47,754 nucleotides of DNA from Blautia sp. (GTDB lineage Bacteria; Bacillota; Clostridia; Lachnospirales; Lachnospiraceae): NCBI GenBank assembly GCA_023667395.1, contig JAMPAC010000001.1, forward strand, positions 502,219-549,972, given 5' to 3'. Shown here one piece after another: positions 26,466-35,949 of the stretch. Position 1 is the stretch's first letter; every line of letters starts with the position of its first letter. The notes below the pieces were generated by a model, which was not told the DNA's origin, did not search any database, and saw only the letters and a list, made by a program, of their open reading frames with translations. The position numbers and the translations under genes are program-made.

Positions 26466-28316
26466 ATGAAACAAAGAAAATGGATTTTGGCAGCCCTGGC
26501 AGTCATGATGCTGGGATTGACCGGCTGCGGCGAAGGCCGGGATGAAAAAGTTACGTTGACAGTCTGTCTGCACGATACCGAATTGCTGGAGAAATATGCC
26601 CCCTATCTCCAGCAGGCAGTCCCGGAGGCGAATCTGGAGTTTACCGTGGGAAGGGATTCCACGGATTTTTACCTTTTCCGGCAGGAGAATGGGGATCTGC
26701 CCGATATTCTTACCATGGGCGGCGGTCTGTCCCTCAGGGACTCCCAGGAACTGAACGATCATCTGATGGATCTCAGCGGCACGGAGACCGCCGCTTCTTT
26801 CTACGACACTTATCTGGAGGCCTGGCGGTCGCCGGACGGCAGCGTCAACTGGCTCCCCATCGGCGGGGTTGCCAACGGGATCATTGCCAACGTGGATATG
26901 TTTGAGGAGTACGATATCCCCCTGCCCACCGATTATCCCAGCTTCGCTGCGGCCTGCGCCGCTTTCCGGGAACTGGGCATCAAGCCCTATACCTCGGATT
27001 TCAAATACAATTACACCTCCCTCTATACCCTGGAGGGCTTTTCCGCCTCTGCGCTGATGAGCCGTCAGGGGACCGAGTGGCGGAGGAATTATCAGAGGGG
27101 CCAGGTTGACAGCCTGGATGAGGCCGTATGGTCGGAGGCCTTTGAACGCTTATCCACCGTCATAGCCGATACCGGACTTGACGAAGAGGATACGACACGG
27201 GGCTACGGCGCCACATATGGCTGCTTCAGTGACGGTGAAGTTCCCATGATACGCGGGATAATCAACGAACTTGTGGCGTATTCCGATTATCACAACTGTG
27301 TCCTTCTTCCTTACTTCGGAGATACGCCGGAGGACAATTGGATTCTGACCTCCCCCCGGTTCTGCACGGCGTTAAACGGGGAGCTTGACGAAAAGGGAAA
27401 TGAAGAGAAAAAGGAGCTGGCGTTAAAGGTTCTGGCCGCCATGTATTCCAAGGAGGGCTACGAGGCCATGGCGTCTGAAAGCTACGTCTATATGCTGCCC
27501 TATAACCGCGGGGTGGATATCCCCCTGCCGGAGTCCGTGGAGAACCTGCGGGACGTGATCGAAGCCAATCATCTGTTTACCCTGCTGTCCTCGCCCACTT
27601 TTCAGGATGCCGCCCATGCAGCAATGCAGGGGATGCTGTTAGAGGGTCTGGATTCCCGGAGCGCCTTTGAGAGAATGGACGCAGCCCTCACCGACCCTGT
27701 TGTTGACACAGAGATCGTTGCCACGCTGGAGACAGGATATCCCGTCAGCTTCCAGCCGGATGAAGGCAATCAGGCCGGCTCCGCCATCGCGAATACGCTG
27801 CGCGAGATCGGCGGAGGCGATTTCCTGCTGGCCCCTTCTTCCCTTACTACCGGTTCCCTTTACGCCGGGGGTTATACTGCCCAGCGGTTGGAGGAATCCT
27901 TCCAGTCCCGGGGCAACCATCTCTTCACCGCCGAACTCACCGGCGCACAGATCCGGGAGATCGTCCGCCTGGCGGTGGAGGGCTGCGGCTCTTTCAATGA
28001 TCCCATCAGCGACCAGACGCTGCCCATTGTCAGCGGCCTGGTGATGGAGGTGGAAAAGACGGCGGAGGGGAACTATCTGCTGGCGGGCCTGGAGACAGCA
28101 GACGGCCCGCTGGAGGACAGCGGGACCTATTCCTTTATCATCGCGGATCTGACAGTCGGGGTTCAGCCCCTGGCGGAACAGGTTCTGGACGATGGCGGGC
28201 TGGATCGCTTCTCCATGACGGAGGAATATGCCCGGACATTGTGGGTGGACTACCTTCTGTCCGGGGAGCAGCCTCTGCCGCCTACGACCTATATCAAACT
28301 GCGGGACGTCAAATAA
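26466..28316 (+). CDS. Lipoprotein: solute-binding domain fused to 5'-nucleotidase C-terminal-like domain
   Basis: This 616-residue protein starts with a lipoprotein signal (MKQRKWILAALAVMMLGLTG then Cys21), GGAGG ten bases upstream. Residues about 30-410 have the fold pattern of family 1 extracellular solute-binding proteins (DFYLFRQENGDLPDILTMGG, then IGGVANGIIANVDMFEEYDI). Residues about 430-600 resemble the 5'-nucleotidase C-terminal substrate-binding domain (GSAIANTLREIGGGDFLLAP, HLFTAELTGAQIREIVRLAV). The metallophosphatase domain that normally precedes it is absent, so hydrolysis is unlikely. A sensing role is inferred: the next gene, 18 bases on, is a hybrid histidine kinase, and no ABC import permease is adjacent. 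Confidence 0.75.
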   Translation: MKQRKWILAALAVMMLGLTGCGEGRDEKVTLTVCLHDTELLEKYAPYLQQAVPEANLEFTVGRDSTDFYLFRQENGDLPDILTMGGGLSLRDSQELNDHLMDLSGTETAASFYDTYLEAWRSPDGSVNWLPIGGVANGIIANVDMFEEYDIPLPTDYPSFAAACAAFRELGIKPYTSDFKYNYTSLYTLEGFSASALMSRQGTEWRRNYQRGQVDSLDEAVWSEAFERLSTVIADTGLDEEDTTRGYGATYGCFSDGEVPMIRGIINELVAYSDYHNCVLLPYFGDTPEDNWILTSPRFCTALNGELDEKGNEEKKELALKVLAAMYSKEGYEAMASESYVYMLPYNRGVDIPLPESVENLRDVIEANHLFTLLSSPTFQDAAHAAMQGMLLEGLDSRSAFERMDAALTDPVVDTEIVATLETGYPVSFQPDEGNQAGSAIANTLREIGGGDFLLAPSSLTTGSLYAGGYTAQRLEESFQSRGNHLFTAELTGAQIREIVRLAVEGCGSFNDPISDQTLPIVSGLVMEVEKTAEGNYLLAGLETADGPLEDSGTYSFIIADLTVGVQPLAEQVLDDGGLDRFSMTEEYARTLWVDYLLSGEQPLPPTTYIKLRDVK

Positions 28317-28334
28317 GAGGGAGGGCTTGGAATT

Positions 28335-31283
28335 ATGACTCGAAAACGGCTGCGGGAAGTGTTTATCCTGTGTGTGGTATTGGGCGCTGCCATCATCATC
28401 AGCTTTGTGTACTCCCGCTTTGCCTCCCGGCAAATCTTTTTGGAGAGCGTTGACCATCTGGATGAGATCTATACCCAGATCAACGCCACTTTCCGCAGTA
28501 CCATCACAAAGAACTGGCGATTGCTGAGCAGCTGGAGGAATTACATTGCGGATACGGCGGAGACCGATCCCGATACCCTGCATACTTTTATTGAGGAAGA
28601 AAAGGCGGACTGGCATTTTACCACCTTTTATTTCCTGTCCGATGACGGAAACTACATGACCGGCCAGGGAAGTACCGGCTATCTGAATCTGGGCAGCAGC
28701 CTGGAACGTCTGGTGGTTGACCGTGAGAATATCGTGGTGGACGGCACTCTGCCCTCTGACCAGCAGATCACTGTTTTCGCCGTCCCTGTCCAACCGGGGA
28801 CCTACCGCGATTTTGCCTATACTGCCATCGGCATCAGCTTCAACTCCGAGGATATGACCAATTCGCTGAGCATCAATACTTTTGCCGGACAGAGCGACTG
28901 CTATATCCTCTATCCGGACGGGCGGGTCCTGTTCTCATCCAGGAGGGGGGACGATCAGCCCTATAACCTGCTGGCCTATCTCCAGAAGCAGGCATCTGTT
29001 GATGATATGGATGGGGACGCAGTGGCACAGGACTGGCAGAACGGAACCAAGCGTACCGTTATCTGCCGGATGGACGGAGTGTCTTACTATTTATCCTATC
29101 AGCCGGTAGGTTTCGAGGGCTGGATGCTGGCAAGCATTACCCCCACAGAAATCGTCAACGCCAGCATGAATGAATTTCTTCTGGTGACCCTTGCAGTTGT
29201 GGGGGCGCTTTTTGCAATCCTGGCCCTGGGTATTGTGCTGGTCCTGATTCTGGTCAACCGCCGCCGTATACGGGAAAAGAATCTGGAACTTCATTCCCGG
29301 GAAAAGCTTTTCGATTTGCTGACCGAGAACACCGACGATATCTTCCTGCTTTTTGCCCCGGATGCTTCCCAGGCGGAATATGTGAGCCCCAACCTGAAGC
29401 GGGTCCTGGGGCTGGAGCCGGAGCAGGTGCGCGGTGACGTCCGGCCTTTGTTGTTCGGCGGCGGGGATCAGATCGATTCCGAGGGACAGGATATCCTCTC
29501 GCCCGAATTGCTGGACAGTATTCCAATCAGCGGCGTCTGGACCGGGGAGCGGGATATCCTTCACGCCAGGAGCCATGAACTTCGCCGGTTCAAGCAGTTG
29601 GTCCACCGCTGTTCCCTGGATGGACAGGAGCGGTATATTTTCATGCTCTCAGACCGTACAAAGGAGCGGCAGATGTATGAGGCTTTAGGGGAAGCCCTCT
29701 CAGCAGCCAAGGCCGCGAATGAGGCCAAGAGCAACTTCCTGTCCAATATGTCCCATGATATCCGTACGCCTATGAACGCTATTGTGGGCTTTTCCACTCT
29801 GCTGGCAAAGGACGCCGAATATCCGGACAAGGTTCGGGAGTATACGCGGAAAATATCTTCTTCCAGCCAACATCTTCTCAGCCTGATCAATGACATCCTG
29901 GATATGAGCAAGATCGAGAGCGGAAAGACCGTTTTGAACAAGATGGAATTCAGCCTGCCGGAATTGGTCGACGACCTTTACACCATGATGCTGCCCCAGG
30001 CCAGGGCCAAGGAGCAGAGTTTCGAGCTTTACACGAAAGGCAAGCTTCCCGAGCGGCTGATCGGGGATAAGCTGCGGCTGAATCAGGTGCTGATCAACCT
30101 TCTTTCCAATGCGGTGAAATATACCCAGGAGGGCGGCCAGATTTCCCTGAGCGTTGAGGGGCTGGAGCAGACCGCGCAGACCACCGCCCATCTTCGTTTC
30201 ATCGTGGCGGACAATGGATACGGCATGAGCGAGGCGTTTGTCCAGACGATCTTTGCCCCCTTCTCTAGGGAAGTCACGGACGTTACCCGTGAAATCCAGG
30301 GCACCGGTCTGGGCATGGCCATCACGAAGAACATTGTGGATTTGATGGGCGGTATCATCCATGTGAAAAGCGAGAAGGGAAAGGGCAGTGTTTTCACGGT
30401 TGAAATAGAGTTGTCGGAGGAGGCGCAGGTACAGGATGACAGTTTCTGGCGCCGTAACCACATCACCCGGATGCTGGTAGTGGATGATGAGGAGGATATC
30501 TGTGTGAATATCCAGGATATCATGAAAGATGTGGAGGTAGAGGTTCTTTATGCCACAGATGGCAGAACGGCGGTAGAGATGGCTTCCGACGCGCATGACG
30601 CCGGCAATCCGTTTGAAATTATTCTTTTGGATTGGAAAATGCCCGGTATGGACGGTCTGGAAACAGCGCGGCGCATCCGGGAAACGGCCTCAGAAGAAAT
30701 GCCTGTTTTCGTGCTGACCTCTTATGACTTGGAGGAAGCCAAAGAAGCAAGCACGGATGTGGGGTTCGATGCATTTTTGCCCAAGCCCTTTTTCCTTTTT
30801 AACTTCCAACGCGCCGTGTCCCAGCTGCTGGCAGGGGAAGCGACTTATGAATTCCAGGAAATCCAGCCGGTGAAAGATGTCTCCATCAAGGGATTGCGTG
30901 TCCTGGCGGCGGAGGATAATGAGGTCAACGCTGAAATTCTGAAAGAGCTTTTGGCAATGGAAGAAGTGGAATGTGATATTGCATCCAATGGAAAAATCGC
31001 AGTGGAGCGCTTTATCCAGTCGAAGCCCGGAAGCTTCGACGTGATCTTTATGGATGTGCAGATGCCCGTTATGGACGGCTATGAAGCTACCCGCGCCATC
31101 CGAAGCAGCGATCATCCGGAGGCAAAGAGCATTCCTATCATCGCCATGACGGCGAATGCCTTTGAGGAGGATGTTCAAAACGCCTTGAATGCCGGGATGA
31201 ATGCCCACACAGCCAAACCTGTTGATATGGGTAAGCTGAAGGCCACCATTGCACGTTTGCTGGCAAAAACAGAAGAAACATAG
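28335..31283 (+). CDS. Hybrid sensor histidine kinase with two receiver domains
   Basis: This 982-residue protein has a first membrane helix (about 9-28), an extracellular Cache-like sensor (about 30-275), a second helix (about 278-305), a PAS-like domain (about 315-430), HisKA with His474 (MSHDIRTPMNAIVGFS), HATPase_c (LINLLSNAVKYT, GTGLGMAITK), and two receiver domains with acceptors Asp766 (LLDWKMPGMDG) and Asp907 (FMDVQMPVMDG). No HPt domain is present, so the final transfer partner must be elsewhere. It directly follows the solute-binding lipoprotein, which may deliver its ligand to the Cache domain. Confidence 0.93.
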   Translation: MTRKRLREVFILCVVLGAAIIISFVYSRFASRQIFLESVDHLDEIYTQINATFRSTITKNWRLLSSWRNYIADTAETDPDTLHTFIEEEKADWHFTTFYFLSDDGNYMTGQGSTGYLNLGSSLERLVVDRENIVVDGTLPSDQQITVFAVPVQPGTYRDFAYTAIGISFNSEDMTNSLSINTFAGQSDCYILYPDGRVLFSSRRGDDQPYNLLAYLQKQASVDDMDGDAVAQDWQNGTKRTVICRMDGVSYYLSYQPVGFEGWMLASITPTEIVNASMNEFLLVTLAVVGALFAILALGIVLVLILVNRRRIREKNLELHSREKLFDLLTENTDDIFLLFAPDASQAEYVSPNLKRVLGLEPEQVRGDVRPLLFGGGDQIDSEGQDILSPELLDSIPISGVWTGERDILHARSHELRRFKQLVHRCSLDGQERYIFMLSDRTKERQMYEALGEALSAAKAANEAKSNFLSNMSHDIRTPMNAIVGFSTLLAKDAEYPDKVREYTRKISSSSQHLLSLINDILDMSKIESGKTVLNKMEFSLPELVDDLYTMMLPQARAKEQSFELYTKGKLPERLIGDKLRLNQVLINLLSNAVKYTQEGGQISLSVEGLEQTAQTTAHLRFIVADNGYGMSEAFVQTIFAPFSREVTDVTREIQGTGLGMAITKNIVDLMGGIIHVKSEKGKGSVFTVEIELSEEAQVQDDSFWRRNHITRMLVVDDEEDICVNIQDIMKDVEVEVLYATDGRTAVEMASDAHDAGNPFEIILLDWKMPGMDGLETARRIRETASEEMPVFVLTSYDLEEAKEASTDVGFDAFLPKPFFLFNFQRAVSQLLAGEATYEFQEIQPVKDVSIKGLRVLAAEDNEVNAEILKELLAMEEVECDIASNGKIAVERFIQSKPGSFDVIFMDVQMPVMDGYEATRAIRSSDHPEAKSIPIIAMTANAFEEDVQNALNAGMNAHTAKPVDMGKLKATIARLLAKTEET

Positions 31284-31339
31284 AAAAATCCTCTGTTGGC
31301 TTTCAGAAGAACCTAAAAAAGCAAAAGGGGAGCATGGTT

Positions 31340-33145
31340 ATGTCATCATTTGAAAAGAAGCTGAAAGCGCCGAAAGGGATCGAGCCGGAACACTGGTTCA
31401 TCGAGTGCTACCGGAGGCACCAGGGGCATCCTTTAAAGATACTTGTCGCATTGTATAAAGGCAATTATTATAAGTTTCTGCTGGCGGTGGTCTTTTTCTT
31501 CCTGAAACATGCCTGCGTGTGGGTGCTTCCCATTGTGACGGCCAATATCATCAACGACATCACGACACAGAGCCCAGACAGCACACGGCATATCCTGTTT
31601 TACACCGTATTGATGATCGTCCTGATCGCCTTGAATGTGCCCATGAATTACCTGTATGTGGATTATAAGAGCCAGTCCACCCGGTACGCGGAGACAGGGC
31701 TCAGGAAGGCGCTGATCCGCAAGCTGCAGCAGCTTTCCATATCCTATCACATCGAAACCCAGTCAGGCCGCCTGCAGTCCAAGATCATCCGGGACGTGGA
31801 GGCGGTGGAGGGACTTTCCACCCAGATGTTCTTAAGTATCCTGAATATCGTGCTGAATATTTCCGTGGCGCTGGTGGTGACGGTGCAGCGGAGCATGATG
31901 GTGTTCTTTTTCTTCCTGGTGACAACGCCCATTGCCGCTGTCACCATGGTTTCTTTCCGCAGCATCATGAAGCGCAGGAACAGGGAATTCCGGAAAGAGA
32001 TGGAGGAGACTTCCGCCAGGGTCATGGAGATGGTGGAACTGATCCCCGTGACCCGAGCCCACGCGCTGGAGGAAGAGGAAGTGGAGAAGATGAGCGGGCA
32101 GCTGTTCGCGGTGGCGGAAAAGGGCTATAAGCTGGACCTGATCCAGTCGTTGTTCGGTTCCGTGGGCTGGGCGGTGTTCCAGATCTTCCAGGTGATCTGC
32201 CTGTGCTTTACGGGCTTTCTGGCTTTCCGGGGGAATATCCTGGCAGGGGATATCACCCTGTACCAGAGTTATTTTGCCACCATTGTCAATCAGGTGTCGG
32301 CGATCATCTCCCTGGTGCCCACCATCACCAAGGGCATCGAGTCCGTCAATTCCATCGGTGAGGTGCTCCTGTCCGAGGACGTGGAGCACAATGAGGGCAA
32401 GGAACAGGTTGGGGACGTGGAGGGACATTTTTCCTTCCAGGATGTCCATTTCCGGTATCATGACGGGGAGAGCGACACTTTAAACGGCCTGAACCTGGAG
32501 GTGCGGACGGGGGAGACCATTGCCCTGGTGGGAGAGTCGGGAGCCGGAAAGTCCACCATTTTAAATCTGGTCAACGGCTTTTATCTGGCGGATCACGGGA
32601 AGGTGCTGCTGGACGGCCACGACTTAAGCCGGATCGACCTGCGCTCCTACCGGAAATATCTGGCGGTGGTGCCCCAGACTTCCATCCTGTTTTCCGGCAC
32701 CATCCGGGAAAATATTATTTACGGCTGTGAGGATGTGACGCAGGAGAAGCTGGATCAGGTCATCGACGCGGCCAACCTGAGGGATCTGGTGAACTCCCTG
32801 CCCAAGGGGCTGGATACCATGGTGGGGGAGCACGGCGGGAAGCTTTCCGGCGGGCAGAGGCAGCGGATCTCCATTGCCCGGGCGCTGATCCGGGATCCGA
32901 AGATCATCCTGCTGGATGAGGCTACCTCAGCGCTGGACAGCATCTCCGAGAAACTGATCCAGGAGGCGGTGGACAACCTGACAAAGGACAGGACGACCTT
33001 TATTGTGGCCCACAGGCTTTCCACCATCCGGGGGGCGGACAGGATCGCGGTGATCGACGCGGGACAGTGCGTGGAGTATGGGACTTATGACGAGTTGATG
33101 GCAAGGAGAGGGATATTTTATAGTATGAAGCAGATACAGAGTTGA
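31340..33145 (+). CDS. ABC exporter half-transporter (permease-ATPase fusion)
   Basis: I start at ATG 31340, seven bases after GGGGAG; an ATG at 31334 is too close to it. The 601-residue protein has six membrane helices (about 40-320) and a C-terminal ATPase with Walker A GESGAGKST, the Q-loop VVPQTS, signature LSGGQRQR, Walker B IILLDEAT and switch His in VAHRLS. This is the type IV exporter layout (MsbA/lipid A, multidrug). A single gene suggests a homodimer, or a partner elsewhere. The substrate is unknown. It follows the hybrid kinase by 56 bases. Confidence 0.92.
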   Translation: MSSFEKKLKAPKGIEPEHWFIECYRRHQGHPLKILVALYKGNYYKFLLAVVFFFLKHACVWVLPIVTANIINDITTQSPDSTRHILFYTVLMIVLIALNVPMNYLYVDYKSQSTRYAETGLRKALIRKLQQLSISYHIETQSGRLQSKIIRDVEAVEGLSTQMFLSILNIVLNISVALVVTVQRSMMVFFFFLVTTPIAAVTMVSFRSIMKRRNREFRKEMEETSARVMEMVELIPVTRAHALEEEEVEKMSGQLFAVAEKGYKLDLIQSLFGSVGWAVFQIFQVICLCFTGFLAFRGNILAGDITLYQSYFATIVNQVSAIISLVPTITKGIESVNSIGEVLLSEDVEHNEGKEQVGDVEGHFSFQDVHFRYHDGESDTLNGLNLEVRTGETIALVGESGAGKSTILNLVNGFYLADHGKVLLDGHDLSRIDLRSYRKYLAVVPQTSILFSGTIRENIIYGCEDVTQEKLDQVIDAANLRDLVNSLPKGLDTMVGEHGGKLSGGQRQRISIARALIRDPKIILLDEATSALDSISEKLIQEAVDNLTKDRTTFIVAHRLSTIRGADRIAVIDAGQCVEYGTYDELMARRGIFYSMKQIQS

Positions 33146-33166
33146 GAGAGGGGGCGGGAGGGGGAC

Positions 33167-33320
33167 GGCGGCGGTGGGGCAGGGGCTTTCCGCATGGCAG
33201 TTCGATGGGCGTTGCGAGGAGCCTCGGGCACGGCAATGGGAGCGTGTGGGCTCCCATCGCCGGAGTCTCCTCTCCACATCTCACTCATGCCATGCGGAAA
33301 GCCCCTGCCCCACCGCCGCC
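33167..33320. repeat. GC-rich cruciform-type palindrome
   Basis: Two perfectly complementary 33-base arms (33167-33199 and 33288-33320; outer ends GGCGGCGGTGG and CCACCGCCGCC) enclose 88 bases. Inside is another hairpin, ATGGGAGC/GCTCCCAT near 33235-33257, extended by CGGC/GCCG. There is no T-run, so it is not a standard terminator. It accounts for most of the 335-base gap between the ABC exporter and DedA genes; the rest (33321-33480) holds only a T-rich stretch and the DedA ribosome binding site. Confidence 0.85.
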
Positions 33321-33480
33321 TGTTTTCCCGCATGTTGTTGTAGGTAGGAAGGGCGGGGAGTGGCGTTAGAACTAAAGGAGATTTATGATTTTTCTTTAGA
33401 AATTCTTTTGGTTTTTCTGGTGTTGTCATTTATTTTTTGGGTCTATGATTTTTCCATACCAAATTTGAGGAGGAGAAATC

Positions 33481-33996
33481 ATGGACCTTTCTACTTTAAC
33501 CCTTTATTTTACAAAGTATGGAGCGGCGGCGATCTTTGTGATCGTGCTTCTGGAGTATATGAACCTGCCCGGGTTTCCGGCGGGGGTGATCATGCCTTTG
33601 TCGGGCATCATGGCGGCGAAGGGGAATATCAGTTTCTTCTGGGTCATGGTGATCACTGTGGCGGCGGGGCTTGTGGGGAGCCTGCTGCTGTATGGGCTGG
33701 GGTGGAAAGGCGGGGAGGTTTTTCTCAAGGCGTACACGAAGCGTTTTCCCAAACAGAAGGAGCCGCTGGAGAAGAATATGGACTGGATCCGGTCGAAAGG
33801 GTGCATGGGCGTTTTCCTGGGGAAGCTGATTCCCATGATCAGGACGATCGTCTCCATTCCCGCAGGGGTGGTGAAAATGAATCCGGTGAAGTATGTGACT
33901 GCATCCGTCTGCGGAATTTTCCTATGGAACCTGGTGTTTGTGGGAGCGGGATATGTGCTGGGGGACAGGGTGTTTGAACTATTGTGGAAAGGGTGA
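33481..33996 (+). CDS. DedA family membrane protein
   Basis: This 171-residue protein has four or five membrane helices and the DedA/VTT pattern: EYMNLPGFPAGVIMPLSGIM, GSLLLYGLGWKGGE, and the conserved GKLIPMIRTIVSIPAGVVKM with FLWNLVFVGAGYVLG. DedA proteins are linked to membrane lipid (undecaprenyl phosphate or phospholipid) flipping and envelope homeostasis. GAGGAGAAATC precedes the ATG. The next gene, a lipid-type glycosyltransferase, starts 5 bases after its stop, which points to a joint role in membrane lipid metabolism. Confidence 0.92.
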   Translation: MDLSTLTLYFTKYGAAAIFVIVLLEYMNLPGFPAGVIMPLSGIMAAKGNISFFWVMVITVAAGLVGSLLLYGLGWKGGEVFLKAYTKRFPKQKEPLEKNMDWIRSKGCMGVFLGKLIPMIRTIVSIPAGVVKMNPVKYVTASVCGIFLWNLVFVGAGYVLGDRVFELLWKG

Positions 33997-34001
33997 GCGG
34001 A

Positions 34002-35189
34002 ATGAAAATAGCACTGATGACAAATAATTACAAACCTTTCATGGGCGGTGTCCCTATCTCCATCGAGAGGCTGAAGCGGGGTCTGGAGGGACTGGGGCAT
34101 CAGGTGACGGTGTTCGCGCCCACTTATGGGGAGCAGGCGGAGGAGGAAAACGTGTTCCGCTACGCCACCTGCATGAAGAAGTTTATTGGCGGCATCGTGC
34201 TGCCTAACCCCTTTGACAGGCGGATTGAGGCGGAGTTTAAAAAGCACGATTTCGACATCATCCATGTGCACCACCCCATGCTTATCGGCAGGACGGCGGT
34301 GTATCTGTCGAAGAAATACAATGTGCCACTGACCTTTACTTACCACACCCGCTATGAGCGGTATGTGGAATGTTACACGGGATCCAGGCTGATCGAGAAA
34401 CTGACGCCCCTGTACCTGCGGACATTCCTGAAACACTGTCACTTCATTTTCGCCCCCACCCTGGGGATGAAGGACTATCTGGTGGAAGAATGCAGGGTGT
34501 ACCCGGAGAAGATCGGGATTCTTCCCACGGGGATCGAGGAAGAAAATTTCCTGGTAGATGGGGACGCCGCCGCAAGGATCAGGGAACAATATCAGGCGGA
34601 GGATATGCCGCTGCTGATCACCGTATCCAGGATGGCGCAGGAAAAGAATGTGGAATTCCTGCTACATAGCCTGGAGTTGTTCAAGCGGCGCTGGGGAAAG
34701 CCTTTCCGCATGCTGATGATCGGGGACGGCCCGGACAGGGGCGCCTATGAGCGGACGGCGGCGGAACTGGGGCTGGGGCAGGAGATCCGTTTTACGGGAA
34801 AGATTCCCAATCAGGAGATCGCCCCTTATTTTGCGGCGGCGGACGCTTTCCTCTTTGCTTCCAGGACGGAGACCCAGGGAATCGTGATCCTGGAGGCCTT
34901 TGCGGGGAAAACGCCTGTGGTGGCGGTGGAGGCCTCCGGAGTAAAGGATCTGGTGAAAAGCGGTTTCAACGGTATCCTGACGGAAGAAAACAGGGAGCAG
35001 TTCGCCGGGGAACTGGATTCCCTGCTGGAAAACACAACCCTCAGGGAGCGTATGGCGTCCTGCGCCGGGCAGTCGGCCCTGGCTTTCAGGGAAGATGCGG
35101 TTGCCTTGCAGGCGGTTCACTATTATAATAGTGTTATCGATTTGACGGAAGGAAAAGAGGAGACATGGAAGATAAATACCGTATTTTAA
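34002..35189 (+). CDS. GT4 family glycosyltransferase, probably glycolipid synthase
   Basis: I start at ATG 34002 (MKIALMTNNYKPFMGGVPIS), the usual start of the family; the open frame upstream overlaps dedA. The 395-residue protein has a GT-B fold with an N-terminal GG loop, HVHHPMLIG, TYHTRYERY, and the donor-binding ESRTETQGIVILEAFA-type E-x7-E motif. It resembles diacylglycerol glucosyltransferases that make mono- or diglucosyl-diacylglycerol. The exact acceptor is inferred. It ends 25 bases inside the next gene (response regulator), showing tight coupling with a VanR/VanS-like system. Confidence 0.88.
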   Translation: MKIALMTNNYKPFMGGVPISIERLKRGLEGLGHQVTVFAPTYGEQAEEENVFRYATCMKKFIGGIVLPNPFDRRIEAEFKKHDFDIIHVHHPMLIGRTAVYLSKKYNVPLTFTYHTRYERYVECYTGSRLIEKLTPLYLRTFLKHCHFIFAPTLGMKDYLVEECRVYPEKIGILPTGIEEENFLVDGDAAARIREQYQAEDMPLLITVSRMAQEKNVEFLLHSLELFKRRWGKPFRMLMIGDGPDRGAYERTAAELGLGQEIRFTGKIPNQEIAPYFAAADAFLFASRTETQGIVILEAFAGKTPVVAVEASGVKDLVKSGFNGILTEENREQFAGELDSLLENTTLRERMASCAGQSALAFREDAVALQAVHYYNSVIDLTEGKEETWKINTVF

Positions 35190-35875
35190 TCGTTGAGGAT
35201 GACAAGGAGATCAGGGACGGCGTGGAAATCTATCTGCGCAATCAGGGCTACGAGGTCTTTCAGGCGGCCAACGGCGCGGAAGGACTGAAGGTGATAGAAC
35301 AGCAGGAACTGCATCTTGCCATTGTGGATATCATGATGCCCGTCATGGACGGCGTGACCATGCTGATGAAACTCCGTTCCATGAATTATGAATTTCCCGT
35401 GATCATGCTGTCGGCCAAGTCGGAGGAAGTGGATAAGATCATGGGGCTGAACATGGGGGCGGACGATTATGTGACGAAGCCCTTTACGCCCCTGGAACTG
35501 CTGGCCAGGGTGAATTCCCACCTGCGGAGATACTCCAAGTACCTGAACGCGGTGAATGATGACAAGAACAAGGAGCACGTCTATACCATCGGCGGCCTGG
35601 AACTGAACGAGGACACGGTGGAGGTGTCCGTGGACGGCGAGCCGGTAAGGCTGACACCCATGGAATTTAAGATCGTACAGCTGCTGATCAGGAATCCCGG
35701 CAGGGTGTTTTCGGCGGAGGAGATCTACGAGCGCATCTGGAACGAAAAGGCGGTGAACACGGACACCATCATGGTGCATGTGCGGAACATCAGGGAAAAG
35801 ATCGAGATTGACCCCAAAAACCCGAAATATCTAAAGGTGGTCTGGGGCGTGGGGTATAAGATTGACAGGCAGTAG
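35165..35875 (+). CDS. OmpR-family response regulator (VanR-like)
   Basis: This 236-residue regulator has a receiver with Asp55 (LAIVDIMMPVMDG), acidic pocket VEDD, Lys in VTKPFTP, and a winged helix (LTPMEFKIVQLLIRNPGRVF, TIMVHVRNIREKIE). GAGGAG immediately precedes the ATG, and the start overlaps the glycosyltransferase by 25 bases. The cognate kinase gene follows after 74 bases. An envelope-stress role is suggested by DedA and the glycolipid-type enzyme in the same transcript. Confidence 0.93.
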   Translation: MEDKYRILIVEDDKEIRDGVEIYLRNQGYEVFQAANGAEGLKVIEQQELHLAIVDIMMPVMDGVTMLMKLRSMNYEFPVIMLSAKSEEVDKIMGLNMGADDYVTKPFTPLELLARVNSHLRRYSKYLNAVNDDKNKEHVYTIGGLELNEDTVEVSVDGEPVRLTPMEFKIVQLLIRNPGRVFSAEEIYERIWNEKAVNTDTIMVHVRNIREKIEIDPKNPKYLKVVWGVGYKIDRQ

Positions 35876-35949
35876 CATTTTGTGTGCATGATCGCTGCTG
35901 TGAACAGTAAAGCTGTAGAAAGGCAGCGCTTTTGTGAAAGGCATGGTTT

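Noticed and set aside
26300-26545. 81-codon plus-strand frame upstream of the solute-binding lipoprotein
   Set aside because: It crosses the promoter and the start of the lipoprotein gene and has no ribosome binding site.
33118-33429. Open frames through the GC-rich palindrome
   Set aside because: They arise from the inverted repeat itself; both strands give similar Arg/Pro-rich products with no domain.
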